Assembly: GCF_012676905.1 (NCBI RefSeq) | Contig: NZ_CP051428.1 | Location: forward strand, 4,337,001 to 4,401,000 | DNA length: 64,000 nt | Source of the DNA: Paenibacillus albicereus | GTDB taxonomy: Bacteria > Bacillota > Bacilli > Paenibacillales > Paenibacillaceae | Direction: 5' to 3' | In this document: positions 16,916 through 25,201 of the stretch, piece after piece | Layout: each line of letters starts with the position of its first letter | Position numbering within the stretch: position 1 is the stretch's first letter | Notes under the pieces: model-generated | Databases searched by the model: none | Told to the model about the DNA's origin: nothing | Seen by the model: the letters and a program-made list of their open reading frames with translations, nothing else | Made by a program: the position numbers and the translations under genes

Positions 16916-17905
16916 TTAGGCCTCCTCGCCTTCAGCCTGCCGCTTCGCGGGCGCTTGCCGGACCTGCTCCCCGCCCTCCAGCCGCAGCCAGGTGTCGAAC
17001 TCCCGTCGGCCCTCGTTCAGCCGGATGACGCGCGCGCCGCGAGCAAAGCCTTCCTTGCCGTAGGTCGCATATCCGGTCGCCCGGCCGTAGCCGAGCAAGA
17101 TGCCGTGCAGCTCGCCGACGTAGTCGTTGATATGGTCGTGGCCGACGAAGACGCCGCCCACGTCGCCGCCCTCCAGCAGCGCCGCGAACAGGCCGCCGTT
17201 CACTTGGGCGCAGCAGACCGCCTCGTGCCGCTCGCCGCAGCAGCCGTGCGCCTCCCACGCCTGCGCATGCTCCGGCAGCGGGATATGGAAGAACATCATC
17301 GCGGGAGGCGCGCCTGTCGGCCAATCCGCTGCCTGCGTATCCCGCGCCTCCTGCATTTCCTGCATGTCCCGTGCCCGGCGTGCCCCCTCGCGGGCATGCG
17401 AGGCGTACCACTCGACCTGGTCGCGCGCGAACCAGCTGTAGCCGGGCACGGCCGGATGCCGGGAGTAGTCGCCGCTGTCGAGGAAATAAAGCGTCGCCGC
17501 CGCGCGGCCGTCCGTCCCGGCGAGCTCCAGCGCATAGTTGCCGCAGCCGGTCAAGCCCGGCGTATCGCCGACGAGGCTGCCCGGCAGCGCCAGGAGCGTC
17601 CGGTGCAGCTCCGCGCGCGTGACGCCCGCTTCGGCGTCGTGGTTGCCGAGCACGGCCGCCCACGGGATGCCGCTCGCGCTCGCGGCCGCTGTCGCCTGCC
17701 GGATCGACTCCAGCGGCGCCTCGCAAGCCTCGCTGTAGATGAGATCGCCGGTGAACACGATGAGGTCCGGCCTCTCCGCCTCCAGCACGCGCTCCATGAG
17801 CGCGCGCGTCCGCAGGTCTCCCTCTTCTCCATTTTGCCAATGCAAATCGGTGAACTGCACGATCGTGAACGTGCCGTCTTCCCGGAACTTCAGCCCGCTG
17901 TCCAT
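16916..17905 (-). CDS. Metallophosphoesterase (purple acid phosphatase-like)
   Basis: A 329-residue calcineurin-like phosphoesterase. All five motif blocks are visible: FTDLHW (D-x-H), FTGDLIY (GD), LGNHDAE (GNHD), FFHIPLPEH (H) and VGHDHINDY (GHDH). This order and length match the Dcr2/YkoQ-like intracellular phosphoesterases with a two-metal centre. The start at 17905 (MDSGLKF) was chosen because GGGAGG precedes it; the frame is open back to 17998 without a ribosome site. It is transcribed separately from its neighbours, probably in line with the VOC operon. The substrate is unknown. Confidence 0.88.
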   Translation of the reverse strand: MDSGLKFREDGTFTIVQFTDLHWQNGEEGDLRTRALMERVLEAERPDLIVFTGDLIYSEACEAPLESIRQATAAASASGIPWAAVLGNHDAEAGVTRAELHRTLLALPGSLVGDTPGLTGCGNYALELAGTDGRAAATLYFLDSGDYSRHPAVPGYSWFARDQVEWYASHAREGARRARDMQEMQEARDTQAADWPTGAPPAMMFFHIPLPEHAQAWEAHGCCGERHEAVCCAQVNGGLFAALLEGGDVGGVFVGHDHINDYVGELHGILLGYGRATGYATYGKEGFARGARVIRLNEGRREFDTWLRLEGGEQVRQAPAKRQAEGEEA

Positions 17906-18015
17906 CCCGCTCCGCCTCCCGATGTCCTCGTCCGAGGATGCTGATGAATGCCTACGGGCCTCATTGTATCCGGTTGCAGCGGCGTTGTCAGGCATCAAGA
18001 GGAGATCAAGGATGC

Positions 18016-18054
18016 GAAAAAGGAAGCCGAGGCCTGCGCCGGCCCCGGCTTCCT
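18016..18054 (-). terminator. Terminator of the lipoprotein gene
   Basis: AAGGAAGCCG (18019-18028) pairs with CGGCTTCCTT (18045-18054); the minus strand continues with TTTTTCGC. It lies just past the lipoprotein stop. Confidence 0.75.
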
Positions 18055-18078
18055 TGATTCTGCTTCGCGCCTAGCGCG

Positions 18079-18723
18079 CTATTGTCCCATCGCTTCCATC
18101 GCGTCCGGATAGACGACCGTCTGGAACACTTCGCCCGACGCCTGGTCCTGCATCTTGACCGTCACCTTGTTCTGGTCCTGCGGCACGCCGTCGAACAGCC
18201 GGTAGTACATCGCGGGCAGCGCCACGCCCATCGCCGCGAACGCGTCGAACGAGCCCTCGAACGCCGCCTGGTCGACGATCAGCGTGAATTCCGAGAAGTC
18301 CTTGCTGTGCTCGATGTCCTTGACCGACTTGAACGTCTCTCCCGCCTTCAGCTCCTCGATCGACTTCATCAGGCCGCTTTCCATCTCGTCCATCATCTTG
18401 CCGTGCACGCTGCGCGGCATCTTGTAGGTGACGGAGCCGTCCTCGTTGCGCTTGACGTCCGTCACGCCGCTTTTCTTCGCTTCCGCGATGACCGCGTCGA
18501 GATCCTGGCCTTCAAAAAAAGAAGCCGGCAGCGTAATCTCGTGGTTCAGAAGCCCTTTGTCGACTTCGACGCCTTTGCTCGGGGATGCGGCCGGCGCTGA
18601 AGACGCAGCCGGGCTTGGCGCCGGACTTGCCGCTTTGTTCGCGGCATTGCCGCCATTGCCGCCGCATGCCGCTGTCGCGGCTAGCAGCAGAGCCGCAGCT
18701 GCGGCTCCGATCGTTCTTTTCAT
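18079..18723 (-). CDS. Lipoprotein of unknown function
   Basis: A 214-residue predicted lipoprotein. The signal peptide ends in LLLAATAAC (lipidated Cys near 19), followed by a Gly/Asn/Ala/Ser/Pro linker to about 48. The globular part begins at KGVEVDKGLLNHEITLPASFFEG and holds a mixed alpha/beta domain with no recognised catalytic motif. Similar Firmicute lipoproteins annotated as hypothetical share the pattern 'LLNVEITLPASFFEG...'. It starts at 18723 behind GGAGGGTC. It is single-gene, with its own terminator. Confidence 0.75.
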   Translation of the reverse strand: MKRTIGAAAAALLLAATAACGGNGGNAANKAASPAPSPAASSAPAASPSKGVEVDKGLLNHEITLPASFFEGQDLDAVIAEAKKSGVTDVKRNEDGSVTYKMPRSVHGKMMDEMESGLMKSIEELKAGETFKSVKDIEHSKDFSEFTLIVDQAAFEGSFDAFAAMGVALPAMYYRLFDGVPQDQNKVTVKMQDQASGEVFQTVVYPDAMEAMGQ

Positions 18724-19084
18724 TTCCGTAGACCCTCCAGGCTGATGTGTTCGGCCCTCCGCGATGCGGCGGGCCTCCCTCTCTATCGGCAGATCTGGAG
18801 AGAATTTCAATCTTTATACGGATCATGCTCGTCGGCTCGGGGCATGCAGACGCGGATCGGCCGCAGCCGGTGCAGCACCTCGACCGTGCCGGCATGGGCG
18901 TCCAGCACCTCCTGCTGGACTGCTGCATCACGACGCGTCGGGTCGCTCCAGACGGACACGCCGTCGATGACTTGATACGCCAGCAATGAGTTGATACACC
19001 ATGACACCAAGAATTTCGACCATCCGAACGGAAGCGCAGCGCCGCTGCTTGATTTTGAGGCAGGTCCTTCCCCGGTATCAAGCG

Positions 19085-19270
19085 CTAACGAACCTCACAA
19101 GCGCTATTAGCGCCAAATCGGGCAAATGAAACCTCTAACGAACCTCACAAGCGCTATGGGACGATAAATCGACGAAATGACCGACTCCGCGACGGAATAA
19201 CGCTCGTGGGGTTCGTTAGATTAAATTAAACGTCGATTGCAGCGAAATAGCGTCGCTCAGGTTCGTTAAA
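19085..19270. repeat. Intergenic TAACGAACCT repeat cluster
   Basis: The gap 18724-19456 holds no convincing gene. It contains two identical 23-bp direct copies (19085-19107 and 19135-19157, exactly 50 bp apart, beginning CTAACGAACCTCACAAGCGC) and two inverted variants (about 19201-19220 and 19245-19269). The shared core is TAACGAACCT...GCGCTATT. A second island with a related TCTAACGA/TCGTTAGA core lies at 47.1 kb, so this is probably a dispersed genomic repeat family. Confidence 0.75.
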
Positions 19271-19404
19271 CGGGCTGCGGGCCTCATACGGCCAAGATGG
19301 ATGGGCAGCTGAATTCCGTCCATGGGGATCATTCGGCACGCATGAGCGCATCCGCGAACGCGGGCGTTGATTGCCGAAGTCCTTTTCGCCTGCAGTAGCT
19401 CTCG

Positions 19405-19446
19405 CAGCAAAAAAGCGCATGGAAGCTCCGTGCGCTTTTTTTGCTG
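19405..19446 (-). terminator. Terminator of the sulfonate-type ABC operon
   Basis: CAGCAAAAAAGCGCA (19405-19419) pairs with TGCGCTTTTTTTGCTG (19431-19446), giving T-runs on both strands. It sits 11 bases past the permease stop. Confidence 0.85.
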
Positions 19447-19456
19447 CAGACTCTCC

Positions 19457-20716
19457 CTACCGCCGCAAGCTCCCCGTGCTCACGACGCCGTACCGGCCGA
19501 GCAGCCTGCGCCCGAGCAGCGCCACGACGCGGTCGGTGACGAAGCCCATGAGGCCGAGGCTGATAAGGCCGACGAAGATCCAGTCGGTGCGGAAAAACAG
19601 CCGCGAGTTCCAGATGAGGTAGCCGACGCCTTCGTTGGAGGCGATCATCTCCGCGCCGATGATGGCCATGAACGACGTGCCCATCGCCAGCCGGATGCCG
19701 GTGAACATGTACGGCACGGTCGCCGGGACGACGACATGGCGTACGATCTGCCAGTTCGAGGCGCCCATCGTGCGGGCCGAGCGGATCCGATCCTCCTCCA
19801 CCGACAGCACGCCGGTGAGCGTGTTGAGCAGCACGATGAACAGCGTCGCGTACAGGATGAGCATCACCTTGGACGTCTCGCCGATGCCGAACCAGATGAG
19901 GAACAGCGTGATGAACGCGATCGGCGGGATGAAGCGGATGAAGTTCAGGAACGGCTCCGCGAACACGCGGATCGTCTCGACCCGGCCGATGAGCAGGCCG
20001 AGCGGAATCGCGATCATGCTGCCGAGGCTCCAGCCGAGCAGCACGCGCGTGAAGCTGATGCCGACATAGCCCGGCAGCGTGCCGTCAGCCAGCAGCTCCC
20101 AGCCGCCGAGCGCCGTCTGGCCTGGGCCCGGCAGGATTTCCGGGCCGTAGAGCGAGGCCAGCCCCTGCCACAGAGTCAGCAAGGCCGCCCAGAAAGCCGC
20201 CTGCAGGACGGTCCGCTTCGTCCGTCCGGTCCAGATGGAGCGCCTCGCTGCGTCCGTCCGGCTCTCCGGCAGGTCGCTTCCGCTCCGCCTGCCCACAGCA
20301 GGCGGCTCCGTCCCGACAGTCTGCGCCTGCATGCCGAGCGGCTCCGTCCCGGCAGCCAGCTCCTGTACGTCGGGCGGCTCCGTGCGGGCAGCCGGCGGCT
20401 GCATGCCAGCGAACTCCGTCCCGGCAGCCGGCGCCTGTACGCCAGCGAGCTCCGTCCCGGCAGCCGGCGCCTGTACGCCAGCGAGCTCCGTCCCGGCAGC
20501 CGGCGCCTGCATGCCAGCGAGTTCCGTCCCGGCAGCCGGCGCCTGTACGCCAACGAGCTCCGTCCCGGCAGCCAGCTCCTGTACGTCGGGCGGCTCCGTG
20601 CGGGCAGCCGGCGGCTGTACGCCGGGCGACTCCGCCTCCGCCGGCCCGCTGCGCCTTTCGGCCTGCAGCGTCCGTCTCGCTTGCGCCGCCCTGCCGCCTG
20701 CGGTCTTGTCGATCAT
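19457..20716 (-). CDS. ABC permease (SsuC/TauC type) with repeat N-terminal tail
   Basis: A 419-residue permease of the nitrate/sulfonate/taurine class. The membrane part begins near 171, with about six TM helices and the EAA-like loop EEDRIRSARTMGASNWQIVRHVVVP. Family members are about 250-270 residues. This one has a 170-residue hydrophilic N-terminal extension, of which 34-141 is nine tandem 12-residue units (consensus QAPAAGTELAGV). It starts behind GGGGGAGAGGACG and lies 12 bases after the ATPase gene. The tail is predicted to be cytoplasmic and disordered; whether it is functional is unknown. The substrate class (sulfonate or sulfate ester) is inferred from the sulfotransferase neighbour. 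Confidence 0.87.
   Translation of the reverse strand: MIDKTAGGRAAQARRTLQAERRSGPAEAESPGVQPPAARTEPPDVQELAAGTELVGVQAPAAGTELAGMQAPAAGTELAGVQAPAAGTELAGVQAPAAGTEFAGMQPPAARTEPPDVQELAAGTEPLGMQAQTVGTEPPAVGRRSGSDLPESRTDAARRSIWTGRTKRTVLQAAFWAALLTLWQGLASLYGPEILPGPGQTALGGWELLADGTLPGYVGISFTRVLLGWSLGSMIAIPLGLLIGRVETIRVFAEPFLNFIRFIPPIAFITLFLIWFGIGETSKVMLILYATLFIVLLNTLTGVLSVEEDRIRSARTMGASNWQIVRHVVVPATVPYMFTGIRLAMGTSFMAIIGAEMIASNEGVGYLIWNSRLFFRTDWIFVGLISLGLMGFVTDRVVALLGRRLLGRYGVVSTGSLRR
20294..20617 (-). repeat. 36-bp minisatellite in the ABC permease gene
   Basis: Nine in-frame 36-bp units (324 bp) encode 12-residue repeats. Units four to six are nearly identical, whereas the flanking units (PPAARTEPPDVQELAAGTE) occur once on each side. 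This pattern suggests unequal exchange with homogenised centre copies. It lies wholly within the non-conserved N-terminal extension. Confidence 0.9.
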
Positions 20717-20728
20717 CGTCCTCTCCCC

Positions 20729-21559
20729 CTATTCGTCGAAATGCCCCTGGACGCGGGCGTACAGCTCATGGAAAGCCGGATCGGCGAGGTCCCGGGGGTA
20801 CGCCAGCGGCACGTCGTAGATATGGCTGATGCGCGAGGACGGTCCCGGCGACATGATGCCGATGCGGCCGCCGAGCAGCAGCGCCTCCTGGATGTCGTGC
20901 GTGACGAAGATGACCGTCTTGCCCGTATCCCGCCAGATGCGCACGAGCTCGCGCTGCATCGTGCGGCGCGTCATCGCGTCGAGCGCTCCGAACGGCTCGT
21001 CCATGAGCAGGATCGCGGGATCGTTGGCCAGCACGCGCGCCAGCTGCACGCGCTGCTTCATGCCGCCGGACAGCTCGCGCGGGAACTTGTCCTCGTGGCC
21101 CGCCAGACCGACGAGCCCGATGTAGCGGTCCGAGACGGCGCGGCGCTCGGCGGCCTTGCGCTTTTTCATCCGCAGCCCGAACTCGACGTTCTCGCGCACC
21201 GTCAGCCAGGGGAACAGCGACGAGTCCGCCTGTTGGAATACGACCGCCCGGTCCGGACCCGGCCGCTCCACCTCATGCCCTCCGACAAGCAGCCGGCCGC
21301 TCGTCTTGGAGACGAAGCCGGCGATGAGGCCGAGCAGCGTCGACTTGCCGCAGCCGCTCGGACCGAGCAGGATGAAGAACTCCCCGCCCTGCACCGTCAG
21401 GTCGACCTCGCGGAGGATGTGCTGCGCCTCTCCCCCCGCCGCATGCGGGAAGCTTTTGCTCAGCTGATGGATGTCGATCTCATGGCTCGGCTCCGCCGTG
21501 AGCGGCCGCTGCGCCGCTGCCGGCTCCGATCCGCTTGCTGTCCTCGTCGCTGTTGCCAT
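20729..21559 (-). CDS. ABC transporter ATPase (SsuB/TauB type)
   Basis: A 276-residue ATPase of the sulfonate/nitrate/taurine class. Walker A GPSGCGKST, Q-loop FQQADSSLFPW, signature LSGGMKQR, Walker B ILLMDEPFGALD and the switch His in FVTHD are all present. A 25-residue Ala/Ser/Pro tail precedes the domain. It starts behind GAGGAGGCG, 15 bases after the binding-protein gene, and energises uptake through the adjacent permease. Confidence 0.93.
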   Translation of the reverse strand: MATATRTASGSEPAAAQRPLTAEPSHEIDIHQLSKSFPHAAGGEAQHILREVDLTVQGGEFFILLGPSGCGKSTLLGLIAGFVSKTSGRLLVGGHEVERPGPDRAVVFQQADSSLFPWLTVRENVEFGLRMKKRKAAERRAVSDRYIGLVGLAGHEDKFPRELSGGMKQRVQLARVLANDPAILLMDEPFGALDAMTRRTMQRELVRIWRDTGKTVIFVTHDIQEALLLGGRIGIMSPGPSSRISHIYDVPLAYPRDLADPAFHELYARVQGHFDE

Positions 21560-21574
21560 CGCCCTTCGCCTCCT

Positions 21575-22618
21575 CTAGTTCTGCCCCAGCTCGATGACGC
21601 GGTCGGGAAACGCCTTGCGCACGAGGTCGAGCTTCAGCTTGTCGTCCAGGTTGAAGTCCTTCTCGATGATGCCGTTGTCGACCATGTATTTCTTCTGGCC
21701 TTGCAGGCCCGCGTACGCCTTGTCGGTGAAGCCGATGTTCCACGGGTTTTTCGGCAGGTCCTTGAGCGTCGCTTCCTTGGGCTGCTTGACGGTCTTGTAC
21801 AGGATGTCCGCCGCCTCGTCCGGGTTCGCCTGGGCATACGCCGAAGCCTCGTCGAGCGCGCGGAGGAATCCGGTCAGCGCCTCGGGCTCCCGCTGCAGCA
21901 GCTCGCTGGCCGCGATCAGGCCGGTGCCGAGCCGGACCGGCGTCCGGGACATGTCGCTCAGCTCATGCACGCCGTCGATGGCGGAGAACTTCTCGTGGTT
22001 GATCGCGCCGAATACCCACACTGCGTCGATCTCGCCCTTGCGCAGCGCGACATACGCCTCGTCGAGGCCGCCCTGGCCGATCAGCTTCACGTCATCCAGC
22101 TTGAGACCCTGCTCTCCCAGGTAAACGTCCCACAGGTACGGCAGGAACGTGCCGCGCAGGAAGCTCAGGTTCTTGCCCTTCAGATCGGCGCCGGTCTTCA
22201 CGTCCGGCCGCACGAACAGCTTCCAGTCGCTGGCGCTGAGATCGGTCGCCGTGCCGGAGGAGGCGAAGATCGCGTAGTCGCCCTTGCTCGCCGCGTTGAG
22301 CAGCGGGAAGTCCGCGCCGAAGGCGACGTCCACCTGCTTGATGAACAGCGCGTTCACGCCTTCGGCCGGCGTCGCGAACGTCACGAGCTCGGCATCGACG
22401 CCATGCTTGGCGAAGAAGCCCTTCTCCTGCGCCACGCGGAACGTGATGTTGGTGGAGATGTCGGCGATCTTGAGCTTCACCTGCCCGCCGCCGCTGCCCT
22501 CCGCCTCCCCGCCGCAGCCTGCCAGCAGCAGCGCCGCCAGCGCCCCGCCGAGCAGGAGCAGCCCTATCCGGGTCCATCGGTTCGATCGGTTCCATTGATT
22601 CCATCGGATTGTCGTCAT
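21575..22618 (-). CDS. Substrate-binding lipoprotein (SsuA/NMT1 type)
   Basis: A 347-residue ABC binding protein. The lipobox is LLLAGC after a hydrophobic helix. The mature domain starts QVKLKIADISTNITFRVAQEKGFFAKHG, the typical SsuA/NMT1 opening, with the family segments FGADFPLLNAASKGDYAIF and KGKNLSFLRGT. Its ATG overlaps the sulfotransferase stop as ATGA, which ties uptake to that enzyme. An aromatic sulfate ester or sulfonate is the likely ligand; nitrate, taurine or thiamine precursors are alternatives within the fold. Confidence 0.88.
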   Translation of the reverse strand: MTTIRWNQWNRSNRWTRIGLLLLGGALAALLLAGCGGEAEGSGGGQVKLKIADISTNITFRVAQEKGFFAKHGVDAELVTFATPAEGVNALFIKQVDVAFGADFPLLNAASKGDYAIFASSGTATDLSASDWKLFVRPDVKTGADLKGKNLSFLRGTFLPYLWDVYLGEQGLKLDDVKLIGQGGLDEAYVALRKGEIDAVWVFGAINHEKFSAIDGVHELSDMSRTPVRLGTGLIAASELLQREPEALTGFLRALDEASAYAQANPDEAADILYKTVKQPKEATLKDLPKNPWNIGFTDKAYAGLQGQKKYMVDNGIIEKDFNLDDKLKLDLVRKAFPDRVIELGQN

Positions 22619-24072
22619 GGCTGCTGCTCCTTCGTCTCTTCCTTGGCGATCGTCTCGTCGCTGCGGGCGACGCACAGCGCGCCTTCCCCGTACTCGGCCG
22701 TGCCGTCGACCTCGACGACGGCCGCCGGCCCGCGTCCGGCCGCTCCCGGCAGCCGGAAGTCCGCGACGTCGAGCGGCTCGATCGCCGTCTCTACGGGGCG
22801 TTCCGCCTGCGGCGCCCATTCGTAAGGCGCGCGGTAGGCGCGGTAGACCATGTTGGAGTTGCGCTTGTTTTTATAAGGGGAGATGTACTCCCAGACGAGC
22901 TCATGCCCGCGCGTCACCTCGAAGATGCGGCCGTCCGCGCCCTCGGTGATGAGCGTATTGCCGTTGGGCAGCCGCTGCGCGCTGCTGATGTACGGGCTGT
23001 AGAACCGGTACGAGTCGAGCGGAGCCTGGAAGCCGGCCTCGGTCGGCGTGTACTGCCACTCGATCTCGAGCGTGACCGGGTTGATCTCCAGGATACGCGA
23101 GTGGTCGCGGCGGGCGACCTTCACGCCGTCCGGCGCCTCGGCGTTCGGCGCGCCGTAGCCGCCCCAGCCGCCGTTGTCGAAGATCAGGATGTTGCCTTCG
23201 CCGGGCAGCCCCTGCGGGATGAGATGGGCATGGTGCTGGCCGATGATCCAGCCGATATGCGCCAGCTCGCCGGAGAAGTCGGGACCGAGCTTCCACACGA
23301 TGCCGCCGGTCTGCTTGTCGATGATGGCCGTGATGTTCGTCTCCCGCGCGTCCCAGATGATGTTGTCCGGGTGGAACCGCTCGTCCCCCGCGTCATAGTG
23401 CTTGTTCGGGCCGAGCACCGACGCCGAGTTGATGTGCATCCAGTCGCCGGCGAACGTGCCGAAGCCGCGCGTGTTCGGGTCGCGGCAGAGGGCTTCGCGG
23501 GCCGCTTCGTCGAAGCCGAGCGCCTCGAAGTGGTCGCTGACCGCCCACTCCCAGACGATGTTTCCCTCCCAGTCGACCTCGATGATCGTGTCGTCGAGCA
23601 GCTCCTTGTCGGAGATTTCCGGACGGGTCACGTTCTTGTGCGCCAGGATGATCGTCGTGCCGGAGTCCGTCTTGGGCTCCAGCCCCGGCGCGTAGTAGCC
23701 GACCGGATTGCCCTCGCGCTGGTAGTCGTGATGCTGGCGGGCCATCCACTGCGGCGCGTTGTCCGGGTCCTCGATGAACTCGTAGCGGTCGAACTTCCAG
23801 ACGACGTTGCCGTCCCAGTCGACCTGCACGAGGTTCTTCTCGTCCTGGAAGCCGTAGCGCGGATCGCGCTCCGCCGTGCTGCCGAGTACATAGCCGCCGG
23901 GGAACAGCTTGTTCGGGAATCCCCGCAGCCCTTTCCACAGCCGCACCTCGCGGCCGTTCATGTCGATCAGCAGCGCGCCGGTGTCGGCCGCCTGGAAGAT
24001 CGTGTAGCCGCTCCAGGCCTTCTCGGGCAGGTAGACCGTCGTGCCGGTCGGATAGATCGTCGGATGTCCCAT
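22615..24072 (-). CDS. Aryl-sulfate sulfotransferase (ASST) family protein, cytoplasmic
   Basis: A 485-residue beta-propeller protein of the arylsulfotransferase family, which moves sulfate between phenolic compounds without PAPS. Recurrent blade motifs are DWDGNVVWKFD, DWEGNIVWEWA, GGIVWKLGPDF, EIEWQYTP and HELVWEYISP. The stretch GWIIGQHHAHLIPQG includes a candidate catalytic His. The best ribosome site (AAGGAG) serves the ATG at 24072, giving MGHPTIYPTG with no signal peptide. Proteobacterial ASSTs are periplasmic, so this is a cytoplasmic version, consistent with its coupling to an importer. It is transcribed after the MarR gene, 61 bases away. Confidence 0.85.
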   Translation of the reverse strand: MGHPTIYPTGTTVYLPEKAWSGYTIFQAADTGALLIDMNGREVRLWKGLRGFPNKLFPGGYVLGSTAERDPRYGFQDEKNLVQVDWDGNVVWKFDRYEFIEDPDNAPQWMARQHHDYQREGNPVGYYAPGLEPKTDSGTTIILAHKNVTRPEISDKELLDDTIIEVDWEGNIVWEWAVSDHFEALGFDEAAREALCRDPNTRGFGTFAGDWMHINSASVLGPNKHYDAGDERFHPDNIIWDARETNITAIIDKQTGGIVWKLGPDFSGELAHIGWIIGQHHAHLIPQGLPGEGNILIFDNGGWGGYGAPNAEAPDGVKVARRDHSRILEINPVTLEIEWQYTPTEAGFQAPLDSYRFYSPYISSAQRLPNGNTLITEGADGRIFEVTRGHELVWEYISPYKNKRNSNMVYRAYRAPYEWAPQAERPVETAIEPLDVADFRLPGAAGRGPAAVVEVDGTAEYGEGALCVARSDETIAKEETKEQQP

Positions 24073-24133
24073 GTTCATTCTCCTTGTCGTGTGGGGGTGG
24101 GGGCGATGCCTTTGCCTTTGAAGCGCGTGCGTT

Positions 24134-24895
24134 TCAGTAGTGGATGAAAGGACTGCGCCGCTGCGGCGCGGCCGGCTTGGCCGGCGGATCGGGATCGTGC
24201 GGGTCGGGCGCCGCTGCGGCTTCCGGCACGGCCGCCGGCTCGGCGACGGCTTGCAGGGGGGCCGGCATGGCGACCGGCATGGCGACGGATTGCTCATGCC
24301 GCTCCGTCACCCGCTCGGCGAAGCCGTCCAGCCGCTGCAGCAGCTCGCGGAACAGCCCGATGCGGCTCTCCAGCTCGGCCGGCTCGAGGCCGCCGAAGAG
24401 CAGCTCGACCGTGTAGGCGCCGGCCGAGCGGGTGCGCTCCAGCAGCTCGCGGCCCGCCGGCGTGATGCCGAGCGCCACCGAGCGGCGGTCGGAGGGACTG
24501 CGCCGGCGCTCGGCGTAGCCGGCGCTTTCGAGCTTGTCGCACAGCGCGGTCACGGCGCCGGAGGTGAAGTCGAGCCGCTCGGCCAGCTCGCCGAGCCGCT
24601 GCTCGCCCTCCCGCCGAATCGTGCCGAGCACGAGCAGTCCCGGCAGCGATACGCCCTCGAGCGCGATCTTGTCCCGCTCCTTGACGAAGCGCCGGACGAG
24701 CTTGCGGAACAGCCAGTCGGCCTCAAGCTTGAGCTCCTCGCGGTCCAGTGCGCGGGGGGAATCGGCAGAGGCGGAGCGGATTCCAGCCGGGGCGGCAGAG
24801 ATTCCGCGGCTTGCGAGCGGCGTGTCGTCTTCGCGGTCCGGGATGGGCCTCCGCCCTCCGCCTTCTGCATGGTTGCAGGTGTCGTGGTCGCTCAT
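24134..24895 (-). CDS. MarR family transcriptional regulator
   Basis: A 253-residue regulator. The winged-helix core spans about 55-190, with LSERLDFTSGAVTALCDKLESAGYAERRRSPSDRRS-type recognition helix and wing (here split as RLGELAERLDFTSGAVTALC and AERRRSPSDRRSVAL). Both ends are extended: a polar N-tail, and a C-terminal Ala/Pro/Met-rich tail of about 60 residues. The start at 24895 follows AAAGGAGCGGC. It heads the sulfotransferase/ABC operon and probably represses it until a phenolic ligand binds, as MarR proteins do. An unusual leader hairpin precedes it. Confidence 0.87.
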   Translation of the reverse strand: MSDHDTCNHAEGGGRRPIPDREDDTPLASRGISAAPAGIRSASADSPRALDREELKLEADWLFRKLVRRFVKERDKIALEGVSLPGLLVLGTIRREGEQRLGELAERLDFTSGAVTALCDKLESAGYAERRRSPSDRRSVALGITPAGRELLERTRSAGAYTVELLFGGLEPAELESRIGLFRELLQRLDGFAERVTERHEQSVAMPVAMPAPLQAVAEPAAVPEAAAAPDPHDPDPPAKPAAPQRRSPFIHY

Positions 24896-24924
24896 GCCGC
24901 TCCTTTCCACCGACGGACGGATGC

Positions 24925-24972
24925 AAAAAGGCTCCCGCTCCATCCCCGAGTTCGGGTGAAGGAGCGAGAGCC
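24925..24972 (-). terminator. Leader terminator/attenuator upstream of marR
   Basis: On the minus strand a 12-bp stem with one mismatch (24961-24972 with 24930-24941), enclosing a CCCGA/TCGGG hairpin, is followed by TTTTT. It lies between the candidate promoter region and the MarR start, 30 bases before the start codon. The upstream gene is divergent, so no gene needs this terminator; premature termination of the operon leader is the simplest reading. No T-box or SAM riboswitch core was recognised. Confidence 0.6.
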
Positions 24973-25019
24973 TCTGGCGGTCCAGTCGGCATCCGATAGT
25001 AGTTTAAAGATAAGATAAC

Positions 25020-25036
25020 GAACGTTCATTGAATGA
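25020..25036. promoter_or_regulatory. Palindromic candidate MarR operator
   Basis: GAACGTTC (25020-25027) overlaps the perfect 11-bp palindrome TCATTGAATGA (25026-25036), in an AT-rich stretch between marR and the divergent DUF1284 gene. TGAATGA recurs about 30 bases further on. This is a plausible autoregulatory site; it is inferred from position and symmetry only. Confidence 0.4.
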
Positions 25037-25201
25037 TCGTCCATTAGATGAACAGCGGTTGAATGAAGCTTGAAGCAAGAATAAAACAAGTTATCCCAGT
25101 TGTCAACTAGGAATTCAACAAACCCTGATCGCCTGACCGTTCGTCAACTATCCGTGGTATCATGGAAGTTGACTATTCGCACGAAGAAAGGCGGACTGCC
25201 C

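Noticed and set aside
18807-19010. 67-residue minus-strand ORF
   Set aside because: No ribosome site and no neighbouring support; it lies in a gap bordering repeats and is not distinguishable from chance in GC-rich DNA.
19367-22825. A 1,152-residue open frame on the plus strand
   Set aside because: It is antisense to the ABC permease, ATPase, binding-protein and sulfotransferase genes. Its composition is Arg/Asp/Gly/His-rich shadow coding with no domain, and the opposite strand holds clear families.
24896-25100. T-box or SAM riboswitch upstream of marR
   Set aside because: The leader is short, has no T-box motif or S-box core, and only the terminator hairpin is convincing.
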